A stretch of DNA of 64,000 nt from Martinezella lusitana (GCF_900094565.1 NZ_FMAF01000021.1:1-64000), one strand, 5' to 3'. Positions 15,932 to 25,442 are shown, numbered from the stretch's first letter. Notes: generated by a model from the sequence alone, not told the origin. Program-made: numbers and translations.

Positions 15932-17035
15932 ATGCCATCCATCGCATTCAACAATATCGTCAAGAAATTCGGCGCGCTCACCGTTATCGAGAACCTCAAT
16001 CTGAGCATCGGCGACGGTGATTTCCTCGTGCTCCTCGGCCCATCCGGCTGCGGAAAGACCACTCTCCTCAATCTGCTGGCCGGGCTACTGGAAATCGATG
16101 GCGGCGAGATCCTGATCGGCGAGCGCGACGTCAGCTATCTCGACCCCAAGGATCGCGGCCTCGCGATGGTGTTCCAGTCCTACGCGCTCTATCCGACCAA
16201 GACAGTGCGCGGGAATATGAACTTTGGGCTCTCGTCCCGCGGCATCACCAAGGCGGAAGCGGAGCAACGCATCGCCTGGGCGGCAAAGCTGCTGCAGATC
16301 GAGCATCTGCTCGACCGCAAGCCTTCCCAGCTCTCCGGCGGCCAGCGCCAGCGCGTTGCCATCGGCCGGGCGCTGGTCAAGCAATACGGCGTCTGCCTGT
16401 TCGACGAACCGCTCTCCAACCTCGACGCGAAGCTGCGCAACGAGATGCGGATCGAGATCAAAAAGCTGCACAACCAGCTGAACAACACCGTCGTCTACGT
16501 GACGCATGACCAGATCGAGGCCATGACCATGGCGACGAAGATCGCGGTCATGAACAAGGGCGTCATCCAGCAGTTCGGCACGCCCGATGAAATCTACAAC
16601 GAGCCCGCCAACCTGTTCGTCGCCGACTTCGTCGGTTCTCCGGCAATGAACGTGCTCGACTGCACAGTTCGGAGAAACGGCAGCGGGCTGGTGGCCGTGG
16701 AGGACAAAGGCAGCGCCGAGATCAACCTCGGCCACTATAAATGGAAGGGACAGGCGGCGGAGGGCGGCGCGGTCAAGGTCGGATTCCGCGCAGAAGAACT
16801 TTTGACGGAAGAACGAGGTGATGCGGGCGCGACCATTCGCTTCGATTGCCCGGTCGAATATTTCGAAAAATCGGGCGCCGATGCCTTCGCTTTTCTGACC
16901 ATGTCCGGAAAGAGCATCGCCGTCCGCGTCGATGGACGCGATGCGAATCGCTATCGCGGCAGACAGAGTCTGCCCGTCTATCTGCCGCTCGATAAGCTTA
17001 ATGTCTTCGATGCGCCGACCGGCCGGCGGCTCTAG
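15932..17035 (+). CDS. Sugar ABC transporter ATP-binding protein (UgpC/MsmX type), 367 aa
   Basis: Energy-coupling subunit of the importer. Walker A GPSGCGKTTL, Q-loop VFQSYALYP, signature LSGGQRQRVAIGRAL, Walker B CLFDEPLSNLDAKL and the switch His in VTHDQIEAM are all intact, and a C-terminal TOBE/MalK-like domain of about 130 residues follows. It starts 4 bases after the MalG-type gene. One departure from the usual motif is YPTKTVRGN, where most members have YPHMTV. Confidence 0.93.
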   Translation: MPSIAFNNIVKKFGALTVIENLNLSIGDGDFLVLLGPSGCGKTTLLNLLAGLLEIDGGEILIGERDVSYLDPKDRGLAMVFQSYALYPTKTVRGNMNFGLSSRGITKAEAEQRIAWAAKLLQIEHLLDRKPSQLSGGQRQRVAIGRALVKQYGVCLFDEPLSNLDAKLRNEMRIEIKKLHNQLNNTVVYVTHDQIEAMTMATKIAVMNKGVIQQFGTPDEIYNEPANLFVADFVGSPAMNVLDCTVRRNGSGLVAVEDKGSAEINLGHYKWKGQAAEGGAVKVGFRAEELLTEERGDAGATIRFDCPVEYFEKSGADAFAFLTMSGKSIAVRVDGRDANRYRGRQSLPVYLPLDKLNVFDAPTGRRL

Positions 17036-17077
17036 CCAGAATTCAAAAGGCCAGGTTTCAAAAGGGAGGAATGACGC

Positions 17078-18325
17078 ATGAGGAAATGGAAATCTCTGGC
17101 GGGGGTAGCGCTGCTGCTTGCAGCCACCACACTTGCAGGCAATGCACGGGCGGACGATATCGTTGTTTATCACACATGGTCGAAACCTTCCGAAATCGCT
17201 GCACTCGGCGTGCTTCGTGATGCCTGGGCCAAGGACGGACACCAATGGAAGGATCTTTCGATCGCCCATGATTCCGGGGCCAATGTCAGCCTGATGAACA
17301 TGATCACGGGCGGCAATCCACCAGCGATCTTCATGAATTCCGATCCAGGTATCTATCGCGATTTGAATAAGCAGAATCTCGGCATGCCGCTGACCAAGCT
17401 CTTCAACAGCATTGGAGCCACCAAAAACTTTCCGCCTTCGGTGCTGAACAACATTACTGTCGACGGTGAGATCATGAAAGCGCCGGCGACGGTACACATC
17501 GACGGCATGATCTATTACAACAAGCATGTCGCCGATGCGGTCGGCATCGATCCGAAATCCTGGAAGTCGCTCGATGACCTGTTCGCCGCCTTCGACAAGG
17601 TGAAGGCCGCGGGCTATATCCCAATCGCTCAAGGCGGCGATCAATTCCAGAAGGCATATCTGCTGCAGGCACTTATCGCGGCTGAGGAAGGCCCTGATAT
17701 CTACAACCGCTTCTACGGCGAAAAGCCCGACAAGAGCGTGCTCGACACACCCGAAATGCGCGCCGCGCTGAAGCGATTTCGACAGATCGCCAATCACACA
17801 GATCCGGGATCGCCGAACCGTCAGTGGAACGATACGACCAATCTGGTCATCACCGGCAAGGCGCTGCTGCAGATCCACGGCGACTGGATGAAGGGCGAGT
17901 TCCTAGCGGCGAACAAGAAACTCGGCACTGATTTCGATTGCATGAACATTCCCGGTACCAGGGCCGTCGTCGTGACCGTCGATTCCTGGGGGTTTCTCAA
18001 CACCGGCAATGCGGAAACTGCCAAGGCACAGGAAGACTTTGCCAAGCTTGATGTCGATCCAAAACTGAACGCGGAATTCGTCCTGAAGAAGGGCGCAAGT
18101 CCGGTTCGAACCGACGCCGACACGACCAATCTCGATGCCTGCAACAAGCTCGTACTCGATACGCTTAAGGATCCGAACAAGCAGGTATCGAACCCCTTCA
18201 ACACGGCCGATGCGGATTGGTATCGGACGATCTGGGAAGAGGCCGACAAGTATTGGAGCGATCCGAAGCGCACTGACGACGACTTCATCCATGCCATGCA
18301 GGATGCCTACGACCACATCTTCTGA
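17078..18325 (+). CDS. Sugar ABC transporter substrate-binding protein, 415 aa
   Basis: Periplasmic receptor of the CUT1 transporter. A Sec signal peptide (KSLAGVALLLAATTLAGNARA, cleavage before DDIVVYHTW) precedes a family-1 extracellular solute-binding fold; DGMIYYNKHVADAVGIDPKS and WLNTGN-like downstream segments fit. A GGGAGG site precedes the ATG. Placing the binding protein last in the operon is less common than placing it first and suggests it may have an additional promoter or mRNA-stability control. Confidence 0.92.
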   Translation: MRKWKSLAGVALLLAATTLAGNARADDIVVYHTWSKPSEIAALGVLRDAWAKDGHQWKDLSIAHDSGANVSLMNMITGGNPPAIFMNSDPGIYRDLNKQNLGMPLTKLFNSIGATKNFPPSVLNNITVDGEIMKAPATVHIDGMIYYNKHVADAVGIDPKSWKSLDDLFAAFDKVKAAGYIPIAQGGDQFQKAYLLQALIAAEEGPDIYNRFYGEKPDKSVLDTPEMRAALKRFRQIANHTDPGSPNRQWNDTTNLVITGKALLQIHGDWMKGEFLAANKKLGTDFDCMNIPGTRAVVVTVDSWGFLNTGNAETAKAQEDFAKLDVDPKLNAEFVLKKGASPVRTDADTTNLDACNKLVLDTLKDPNKQVSNPFNTADADWYRTIWEEADKYWSDPKRTDDDFIHAMQDAYDHIF

Positions 18326-18333
18326 GCTAGCGT

Positions 18334-18365
18334 AAAAAAGCCAAGGCCGCCCGGCTAGGCGGCCT
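18334..18365 (-). terminator. Terminator for the VOC gene pair (shared convergent region)
   Basis: 8-bp stem AGGCCGCC / GGCGGCCT with a 6-base loop. On the minus strand it is followed by TGGC and six T residues, so it should stop transcription coming from the VOC genes; on the plus strand there is no T-tract. Confidence 0.6.
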
Positions 18366-18383
18366 CGGGACCCATAGTAACGG

Positions 18384-18839
18384 TTAGAGGCCGGTCAAAC
18401 GGTTTCCGCCCCGCAGCTTTTCAATTGCCTTCAGCTGGATGCAATGGGGCGCCATTTCCATGACCTCGATCTGCGTGCCGTCGGGATCTTCGATCCATCC
18501 GCCGCGATTGCCATCAATCCCGCGTTTGGTCTGGCGCGGCTGGCTCGGTTGAATGCCAGCTTCTGCAAGCTCCGCGAACGTCTTGTCGATATCGTCGACC
18601 GTGAGGCAGATATGGAAGATGCCAATCACATCCGGTCCGGTTTGCGGCCGTTTTACGCCCTTTGGGAAAAGTTCGAGATACTGGTCGTCATTGATCCTGA
18701 GATAGACGATCCACGCCTCTCCCTGATCATTCAGCAGGCGCGTCATTTCGCGAAAACCAAGCTTTTTGTAGAAGGAAAGCGACTTGTCGAGATCGCTCAC
18801 GCGCAGGGCGATATGCCCGAGATGTCTGAACAGATCCAT
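18384..18839 (-). CDS. VOC-superfamily (glyoxalase-like) protein, 151 aa
   Basis: Two beta-alpha-beta-beta-beta modules of the vicinal-oxygen-chelate fold: LGHIALRVSDLDKSLSFYKK with YLELFP, then GIFHICLTVDDIDKTFAEL with DPDGTQIEVMEM. Metal-ligand positions H9, E57-type, H-in-FHICL and E-in-QIEVME are present, as in lactoylglutathione lyases. It follows its paralogue at 18843 by only 3 bases, so the two are co-translated. The true substrate is open; the sugar transporter context suggests a sugar-derived compound. Confidence 0.85.
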   Translation of the reverse strand: MDLFRHLGHIALRVSDLDKSLSFYKKLGFREMTRLLNDQGEAWIVYLRINDDQYLELFPKGVKRPQTGPDVIGIFHICLTVDDIDKTFAELAEAGIQPSQPRQTKRGIDGNRGGWIEDPDGTQIEVMEMAPHCIQLKAIEKLRGGNRLTGL

Positions 18840-18842
18840 GGC

Positions 18843-19277
18843 TCAGGCCTGTCCATTGATGCGGCGGATGGCGGCCGTCTGCATGGCGTCGGCGCCGAGT
18901 TGCATCAGCTCGATCCGGTTGCCTTCGGGGTCGGCGATCCAGGCCTGGTAGTTATGATCGACGCCAAGCTTCTTTTCGGCCGTCAGGGTAACGCCGCGAC
19001 CGGTAATTTCCGCGATAGCCGCATCGATATCATCGACTTCAAGGCAGAGATGGTTGTAGCCAACATTGGCAAACGGCGGCGCGCTGTCGCCGACGCCCTC
19101 GGGAAAGAGTTCGATGAACTGCGTATCGGTAATGCGCAGATAGACGATCCAGAGACGGTTATCACGCTCCAGCCTGAACATTTCATCGAAGCCGAGTTTG
19201 TTGACGTAGAAATCCATCGAACGTTCGATGTCCTTCACGCTCACGGCAACATGCCCGATCGCTTTCACATTTTTCAT
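18843..19277 (-). CDS. VOC-superfamily (glyoxalase-like) protein, paralogue of the next gene, 144 aa
   Basis: Begins MKNVKAIGHVAVSVKDIERS; the second module is YNHLCLEVDDIDAAIAEI and ends GNRIELMQL. It is clearly a duplicate of 18384-18839: same length, and FIELFPEGV against YLELFPKGV. The start at 19277 is set by GGAGGAGG 8-10 bases upstream; an in-frame extension to 19322 has no similarity. The gene pair is divergent from the IclR regulator, a common arrangement for a regulator and its targets. Confidence 0.87.
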   Translation of the reverse strand: MKNVKAIGHVAVSVKDIERSMDFYVNKLGFDEMFRLERDNRLWIVYLRITDTQFIELFPEGVGDSAPPFANVGYNHLCLEVDDIDAAIAEITGRGVTLTAEKKLGVDHNYQAWIADPEGNRIELMQLGADAMQTAAIRRINGQA

Positions 19278-19402
19278 TTTTCTTCCTCCTCCTTGAAATC
19301 CTCCGGAAGCGCGGCTTTTCAAAGAGCGCCTTGCTCCAGGGCAGCATCAGGCAACGATAGAATAGCTTGAGTATTCGGTTGCCTTGTTTACATTTGAACC
19401 GG

Positions 19403-19413
19403 ATGAAGTTCAT
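19403..19413. promoter_or_regulatory. Candidate regulator-binding palindrome
   Basis: ATGAAGTTCAT between the divergent VOC genes and the IclR gene. It contains the GAAGTTCAT found in the operator-like repeat before the sugar ABC operon, so the IclR protein may bind both. Confidence 0.4.
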
Positions 19414-19531
19414 TTGCGAATTTATCGAAACTTTCGCTCCAGAGTCAACCGAAGCGAGCTACAATTGCGCCAAAGGCATGCATTGCTTATTGAACGCAGA
19501 GCATCCCCTCATCAGGCCAACAGGGTTCCGA

Positions 19532-20386
19532 ATGCACGAGATCAGTGAAGACGCCGCCCAGAAGTATCGCATCCCGGTCATCGAACAGATGGTAGAGGTC
19601 TTCGCGCTATTGGAGCGCACCCCCGAGGGTGCGACGATCCGTGATGTGGTCAAGGCGGTGAAGCTTTCGCGGACGACGGTCTATCGAATGTTAAACACAC
19701 TGAGCGCTCACGACTTCGTCCATCGTTCTCCCACTGGCAGCTATACACTTGGCCGGCGGCTCCTGACACTTGCCGCCCACGTCGCTCCGTCTGTGGCAAG
19801 CTACGACTTGCTGGCGATTTCACAGCCGTATTTGAATAGAATTTCGGAGGTGACAGGAGAGGGCAGCAAGCTCACAGTTCCCTCAGGTGACAATGTTCTG
19901 GTGGTCGCCGCTGCCCAGGGCCGCGGTCAGTACGCGCTGACTGCGTCGGCAGGCCAGCGGCTTCCCTTCCATGCTGGGGCTGCCGGCAAGGTCCTGCTTG
20001 CTTTCGCAGCGCAGGAGGATATTGCTCGCCAACTGACAAAGCTCGAGAGTTTCACCAGCTTCACGATTTCCGACCCTCACCGGATGCTAAAAGAACTAGA
20101 GAACATTCGTGCCGCCGGATGGGCGCGGGATATGGGCGAGCAAATGTCCGGCGTTCATGCCATCGCCGCCCCGATCCGCGATTATCAAGAGAAGGTCGTC
20201 GCGGCGGTCAGCGTACCCTTCGTTGCTGGCGTCGATGAACGGCGAATTGAGGAAATCAGGCGCGTTGTGCTTTCGACAGCGGACGCAATCACGAGGGAGA
20301 TCGCGCAGGCGAAACCAGCGGTCGTTTCGGTTGAGGCAGCCGCTGTCAACCCTAGCCTGCATCGCAAGACGGCGAAGAGGAATTAA
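19532..20386 (+). CDS. IclR-family transcriptional regulator, 284 aa
   Basis: N-terminal winged helix-turn-helix at residues 15-75 (ALLERTPEGATIRDVVKAVK, LSRTTVYRMLNTLSAHDFVH) followed by the IclR effector domain (residues 90-260, with ALTASAGQRLPFHAGAAGKV). IclR proteins bind small catabolic intermediates. The frame is open from 19367 but the HTH-proximal ATG at 19532 fits family length; no strong ribosome binding site helps. It probably controls the adjacent VOC genes and perhaps the sugar ABC operon, with which it shares a short palindrome. Confidence 0.85.
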   Translation: MHEISEDAAQKYRIPVIEQMVEVFALLERTPEGATIRDVVKAVKLSRTTVYRMLNTLSAHDFVHRSPTGSYTLGRRLLTLAAHVAPSVASYDLLAISQPYLNRISEVTGEGSKLTVPSGDNVLVVAAAQGRGQYALTASAGQRLPFHAGAAGKVLLAFAAQEDIARQLTKLESFTSFTISDPHRMLKELENIRAAGWARDMGEQMSGVHAIAAPIRDYQEKVVAAVSVPFVAGVDERRIEEIRRVVLSTADAITREIAQAKPAVVSVEAAAVNPSLHRKTAKRN

Positions 20387-20910
20387 AAGCGCTTCGGCGA
20401 GATCCGAGCCTCTCCTCTACCTGCCTGCGAATATCGTTGGCGAGTGGATGGAGCGCTTCAGCGGGTTACGAACCACAGGGCTGTAGCCCATCCGTTTTAT
20501 GACCAGGCGCATCAGCGGCCGCGCTGGAGTGACATGAGGTGGTCGTCAAGCTGTCGCGCATGCGATATCACGTTATCTCGTCAACGACGAGAGAGGGTGT
20601 GGTTTTGTGAAATTAGGCCAGCGTGCCGATCACGGCCTTCCCATTAGACATTCAAACACGCTCCAATAGCATTGCTGCACGGACCAAATTTCAACATTTT
20701 GCATCTATGCGGCCCGGATCGAAAATAGCTTGATTGGTCCAGCATGCCGCATAAGCGCAACGCGTCCCCTCGGCGGGCTTGCGGCAGTCAGCCTTTCGAG
20801 CCTCACGGCGGAGTTCTAATTCGCTCATGGTTATGTGTCCGTCGGTAGAGAAGGTAGCATGACACTGCTGCTAATTACGGCAAATGACTAGGGTCCTATG
20901 GGAAAACGCG
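20387..20910. other. Intergenic, no supported gene
   Basis: About 520 bases with only short, unlikely frames. It separates the IclR gene from a phage-type gene remnant. Confidence 0.5.
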
Positions 20911-21231
20911 ATGGCAAACGCTCTCTACACGCGACTGCAGGCCACGGCAAAGCGCCAGATTGAGATTTCTGGCCAAAGCGGTAGAGGGCGGCGAAGGTCC
21001 CGAAATGGCATACACTGCCAAGCTCGTGCCGACGACGTGCGAGCAGCGCTGTGTCGACGGCACCACGATCCTCGCCATGAGAGGCACATCTACAGTTCAT
21101 CAGTCGGGTTCGCCATCGCGCCTCAGGTCGGTGACATCGTTTCAGCAGGCGGCGTGGACGACCACATCGTTGCCGACGCTGACAACTATGATGGCGTGAC
21201 CAGTGCAATTTTCATCGTTCATAAAATATAA
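20911..21231 (+). pseudogene. Phage structural-type protein gene with two frameshifts
   Basis: The start MANALYTRLQATAKRQIE and the end SSVGFAIAPQVGDIVSAGG...FIVHKI are in one frame, while the middle (MAYTAKLVPTTCEQRCVDGT) is in another, so two compensating frameshifts break the gene. Put together, the parts resemble a conserved phage head-tail-type protein of rhizobial prophages (about 110 aa), as I recall it. No other phage gene is nearby, so it is a stray remnant. Confidence 0.55.
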
Positions 21232-21779
21232 GTTGAAACATATGAGCGGAGTACTCCCTCTTGGATGGTTGTCGCGGCGTCTATTGTGGCGACAATCAAT
21301 AAGAATGATCTATTAATGCCGTGGCCGACAAGGCGGACATTCATGATCAGATGGCGCCACGGAGACAGCGCCGGCGCCCGCCCGTTCCATATTCCCGCCT
21401 CGCATGCCAGAGCGACACTGCCGTGATGTGAAAACATGTCCGTGTTCTCTTAGGGTGTTAATTTTTAGACGGCACGTTTACAAGCCTAGTAATTGAGCAA
21501 TAGGGTATTGCCGGAAGCTTCGCTTGAGGCTCAGACTGCCCCATTTCAGTAGGCATTTTCGTGGCATCCTCATCCTCAAATCTTACCGATGGCCTTCTTA
21601 TCAACGCTCTTAATGAGGTGCTGGTACGCTGGGGTTTAACGCTAGTGGCCCTCGTTAGGTACGGGGCTGACAAGCTGCTGTGTGTGGGTCGCCTCTGTGA
21701 ACGTATAGACCGGGCAGACTCATCCGATCGTCTGGTGATCGAGGGGCCCTGAATTCACAAAAAACAAGAGAGGGAACTG
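21232..21779. other. Upstream region of the BMP-type ABC operon
   Basis: About 550 bases that should contain the promoter of the following operon. Short frames lack ribosome binding sites; no clear -35/-10 pair or operator was identified. Confidence 0.45.
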
Positions 21780-22769
21780 ATGACAAGTATTTTCAAAACA
21801 CTGAGAGAAGGGGTGCAGCTTCTGGCGGCAGTCATGCTGATCGCTTTTGGCGGCTCGCAGGCGGTTCATGCTGCCGGGTTGAAAATCGCGATGGTCATGC
21901 CTGGTCCGATCAGCGACAATGATTGGAATTCGGTCGGCTACAATGGGCTGCAGGCGGCTGCCAAGGCGTTGGGTGCAGAGGTTGCCTATTCAGAAAATGT
22001 CAGCGATGCGGATGCCGAGCGTGTTTTGCGCGACTATGCATCGCGCGGCTACAAGTTGATTTTTGCTCACTCGTTTTCCTATGGCGACGCCACCCTGAAC
22101 GTCGCCGAGGATTTCCCGGACACAACGTTCATGGCGGGAACTGCCAAAGAACTCGCCCCCAATGTCGGCAGTTATTCCAACCCCGATTATCAGGGCGCCT
22201 ATCTGGCCGGCATGCTGGGCGCCGGGGCATCCAAGAGCAAGACCATCGGCTGGGTCGGCGGCATGCCAGCGCCGAATATGCTCGCCAATTTCCACGCCTA
22301 CGAAGCCGGTGCCAAGGCGATGGTTCCTAGTGTGAAGGTTCTCCATAGCTTCATCGGCTCCTGGTTTGACCCGCCCAAGGCCAAGGAGGCCGCGATTGCT
22401 CAGGTCGAGCAGGGGGCCGACGTTTTATCCGCGCAGGGCGTCGGCGTGATCGATGCCGCAAATGCCAGGAATGTGTTTGCGCTCGGCGCCATGACCGATC
22501 AGAACCATCTCGGACCTAAAACCGTGCTGACGAGTGTTCTGTGGGATCTCGGTCCTCTTATCACAGCTGTCGGCAAAGCTGTCGAGGATAAGACTTGGAC
22601 GAGCCAGAACTGGTCCTTCGGCATTCCGGAAGGTGCCGTCAGGCTCGCCGATTTCCACGGGCTGGATGCCGGCGTTTCCCCGGATGTGCTGACGGCCGTC
22701 AAGGCAAAGTTTGATGCGATCAAGTCTGGCGCTTTCACCGTGCCGCTGGATACGTCAAATGCCGACTGA
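21780..22769 (+). CDS. BMP-family (nucleoside-like) ABC transporter substrate-binding protein, 329 aa
   Basis: Periplasmic binding protein of the BMP/Med family, which binds purine nucleosides in characterised members. Signal peptide about residues 1-32 (LLAAVMLIAFGGSQAVHAAG), then KIAMVMPGPISDNDWNSVGY, AEDFPDTTFMAGTAK and IGWVGGMPAPNMLANFHAYE. The Asn/Asp-rich start of the mature protein fits nucleoside receptors. GAGGG precedes the ATG. First of a five-gene operon with overlapping or abutting genes. Confidence 0.92.
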   Translation: MTSIFKTLREGVQLLAAVMLIAFGGSQAVHAAGLKIAMVMPGPISDNDWNSVGYNGLQAAAKALGAEVAYSENVSDADAERVLRDYASRGYKLIFAHSFSYGDATLNVAEDFPDTTFMAGTAKELAPNVGSYSNPDYQGAYLAGMLGAGASKSKTIGWVGGMPAPNMLANFHAYEAGAKAMVPSVKVLHSFIGSWFDPPKAKEAAIAQVEQGADVLSAQGVGVIDAANARNVFALGAMTDQNHLGPKTVLTSVLWDLGPLITAVGKAVEDKTWTSQNWSFGIPEGAVRLADFHGLDAGVSPDVLTAVKAKFDAIKSGAFTVPLDTSNAD

Positions 22770-24363
22770 GAATGAAGGTTTTTCCGCGATTTCTGGCATC
22801 GCGTCGGAGGTTGTCGGGGAGGCTGAGACGAAAGCTGCGCCGCTGCTCGACATGCGGGGCATTCGGGTCATTTTTGGCAGTTTTGTAGCCAATGATGCTG
22901 TTGATCTCACCGTCAGGGCAGGCGACATTCATGCCCTGCTCGGGGAGAATGGTGCTGGCAAGTCGACCCTGATGAAGGTTTTGGCCGGTCTCCTGGTTCC
23001 CTCCAAGGGCGAGGTACGGATCGGCGGGAAGAGAGAGACAATAGCAGGTGCTGCTGAAGCCATGCGGCTTGGTATCGGCATGGTCCATCAGCATTTCATG
23101 CTGGTGCCTCCGCTCACTGTTGCAGAAAACGTGTGTCTTGGTCTTTCTTCTGCCGGGAGGCTCATTCCCAATCTCAAGCAATGCGCCAACAATATTCGGG
23201 CGCTGGCAAAGGCCTATGATCTGGATGTTGACCCGAATGCCCGCATCGCCAATCTTTCGATTGCCAGCCAGCAGCGGGTGGAAATCTTGAAGGTGCTATA
23301 TCGCGGCGCCCGCATCCTTATTCTTGATGAACCAACAGCCGTGCTGGCGCCGCAGGAAGCCAGCGGATTATTTCGCATCCTGCGCCTGCTCGCAGCGGAG
23401 GGCGTGGCAATTATTTTCATCAGCCACAAGCTCGACGAAGTGATGGCGTTGACCTCGCATGTCACGGTGCTCCGACACGGCCGCGTCGTGGCGAGCGCCG
23501 CCACCGCGGATACAGATGCACGCAGTCTAGCGCGCATGATGGTTGGGGCAGATATCGCTTTGCCAAAGCTGGAAGACGCAGTCCCCTTGGGCGCTGTTGC
23601 CGAAGACGGCAAAGGCCCCGTGCTTTCGGTCGAGAGCCTCGTCTGCCGTGATACAAGCGGCGTTCGGTGCGTCAGCGGTGCCAGCCTGAACGTAAGGTCA
23701 GGCGAAATTGTCGGCATCGCGGGCGTTGATGGGAACGGTCAACAGGAATTGGCCGAGGCGATCGTCGGCCTGCGCAAAGTCGAAGGTGGCTCGATCAGCA
23801 TAAACGGCTACGCGGTCACGCATGGTTCTGTCGCGGAGCGGATCAACCTTGGTCTTGCCCACATACCGGAGGATCGCCACCGCACGGCATTGGTGGAGTC
23901 GATGACGATAAGCGAGAACGCCGTGTTGGAGCGCGTCGGAGATGCGCCATTCTCCAGAGGCGGTTGGATCGACAAGGCGGCGATAGCATCGCTTGCAGAT
24001 ACGATCATCAAGGATTTCGACGTACGCACTACGGGCCGGGAGCAGAAAATCGGAACGCTCTCGGGCGGCAATCAGCAAAAGGTCGTCCTCGGGCGGGCAC
24101 TTTCGCGTGATCCCAGCCTGATCGTCGCCGTTCAACCCGTTCGTGGTCTGGATATTGGTGCAACCGCATTCGTTCATCGAGAGCTTCTCGCCCGCCGCGC
24201 TGCCGGGGCCGGAGTGCTTCTGATCTCGACTGAGCTCGATGAAATCCTCGCGCTTTCAGACAGAATTGTCGTCATGTTCAAGGGCAAGGCAATCGGCGAG
24301 TTGAAACGGGAAGAGGTGACCGTCGAACGGTTGGGTTTGATGATGGCGGGGCAGGTGGCATGA
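22759..24363 (+). CDS. BMP-type ABC transporter ATP-binding protein (two ATPase domains), 534 aa
   Basis: Two fused ABC cassettes, as in ribose- and nucleoside-type importers. Domain 1 (about 30-265) has Walker A GENGAGKST, signature LSIASQQRVEILK and Walker B ILILDEPTAVL. Domain 2 (about 285-530) has a degenerate Walker A GVDGNGQQEL, signature LSGGNQQKVVLGRAL and LIVAVQPVRGLDIG, where a Gln replaces the Walker B acidic pair; such asymmetry is usual in this family. The start ATG at 22759 overlaps the end of the binding-protein gene. Cytosolic, peripheral to the two permeases that follow. Confidence 0.92.
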   Translation: MPTENEGFSAISGIASEVVGEAETKAAPLLDMRGIRVIFGSFVANDAVDLTVRAGDIHALLGENGAGKSTLMKVLAGLLVPSKGEVRIGGKRETIAGAAEAMRLGIGMVHQHFMLVPPLTVAENVCLGLSSAGRLIPNLKQCANNIRALAKAYDLDVDPNARIANLSIASQQRVEILKVLYRGARILILDEPTAVLAPQEASGLFRILRLLAAEGVAIIFISHKLDEVMALTSHVTVLRHGRVVASAATADTDARSLARMMVGADIALPKLEDAVPLGAVAEDGKGPVLSVESLVCRDTSGVRCVSGASLNVRSGEIVGIAGVDGNGQQELAEAIVGLRKVEGGSISINGYAVTHGSVAERINLGLAHIPEDRHRTALVESMTISENAVLERVGDAPFSRGGWIDKAAIASLADTIIKDFDVRTTGREQKIGTLSGGNQQKVVLGRALSRDPSLIVAVQPVRGLDIGATAFVHRELLARRAAGAGVLLISTELDEILALSDRIVVMFKGKAIGELKREEVTVERLGLMMAGQVA

Positions 24364-25442
24364 GCGGAACAGAAGATGTTCAATTGAAACGGCGGTACGT
24401 TTCACCCGCACTGGTCAGTAGCACGGCTTCGGTACTAGCCGCCTTCATGGTGGGCGCAGTGTTGATCGCTGCAGTCGGCGTCAATCCGCTGACGGCATAT
24501 GGTGCACTTTTCGATGCGGCCCTCGGCAGTCGCAATGGGCTGTCGGAGACCTTAGTGCGCACGGTACCGCTTGCGCTTTGCGGTCTCGGCATTGCGCTTG
24601 CCTTCCGGGCTGGCGTCTTCAATGTTGGCGCCGAGGGGCAGTTATACCTTGGTGGGACCGCAGCGGCTGCCGTTGGCGTCGCAGGTTCCGCTCTTCCCTC
24701 TGTCCTCCTTCTGCCGGCAATGATGCTGGCGGCGGCACTGACTGGTGCGCTCTGGTCGGGGCTCGCCGCCTGGCTGAAACTTCGCTTTCGCGCTGATGAG
24801 CTGATCACCACGATCATGCTGAATTACGTGGCGATCGATTTCGTCTCCTTCCTTCTGCATGGGCCGCTTAAGGATCCCAATTCGCCGTTGGCGCAGACAG
24901 CGCGACTGACCACAGAAGCGCGGCTTCCCACTCTTTTGTCTGGAACGCGCCTGCACGCCGGCGTTCTTATCGTCGTAGTCGCTGTCATTCTGGCACATCT
25001 GTTTCTCTGGAAACGGGTGGGTGGCTTCCGGTTGCGTGTGGTCGGTTTTAATCCGCGCGCTGCGCTCAATGCGGGGATCGATGTGCGTTACACTCTCATG
25101 CTCGGCTTTCTGATCAGTGGCGCGCTCGCCGGCCTTGCAGGGTTTGCCGAGGTATCCGGCGTGCAGCGGCGCATGATCGAGAACCTTTCACCCGGTTTTG
25201 GCTACAGTGCCATCATCGTAGCGCTGCTCGGTCAGACCAATCCTGTCGGTGTATTGGCGTCAGCGTTCTTGTTTGCGGCGTTGCAGATAGGAGCGACGAC
25301 TATGGAGTCGGCGGCGGGCGTGCCGAGCACGCTGACGACAGTCATTCAGGGGCTTGTCGTTCTGTTTCTCATCGGCAGAGCGGCGTTGCCGCTCGTCTCG
25401 GGCTGGCTTTCTCGCCGATTGCGGCCGGGGGCAGTAACATGA
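24360..25442 (+). CDS. BMP-type ABC transporter permease, 360 aa
   Basis: Inner-membrane permease of the nucleoside/ribose class. About nine hydrophobic segments can be seen; GVFNVGAEGQLYLGGTAAAA, LRFRADELITTIMLNYVAI and FGYSAIIVALLGQTNPVGVL are characteristic of YufP/NupB-like permeases. It overlaps the ATPase gene by 4 bases. Confidence 0.9.
   Translation: MSGTEDVQLKRRYVSPALVSSTASVLAAFMVGAVLIAAVGVNPLTAYGALFDAALGSRNGLSETLVRTVPLALCGLGIALAFRAGVFNVGAEGQLYLGGTAAAAVGVAGSALPSVLLLPAMMLAAALTGALWSGLAAWLKLRFRADELITTIMLNYVAIDFVSFLLHGPLKDPNSPLAQTARLTTEARLPTLLSGTRLHAGVLIVVVAVILAHLFLWKRVGGFRLRVVGFNPRAALNAGIDVRYTLMLGFLISGALAGLAGFAEVSGVQRRMIENLSPGFGYSAIIVALLGQTNPVGVLASAFLFAALQIGATTMESAAGVPSTLTTVIQGLVVLFLIGRAALPLVSGWLSRRLRPGAVT

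Noticed and set aside
16085..17878. 597-residue open frame on the minus strand
   Set aside because: It runs antisense across the ATPase and binding-protein genes, whose motifs and operon structure are clear; such long shadows are common in GC-rich DNA.
18444..19370. 308-residue plus-strand frame opposite the VOC genes
   Set aside because: Antisense to two well-supported genes with strong ribosome binding site evidence; its own sequence has no recognisable domain.
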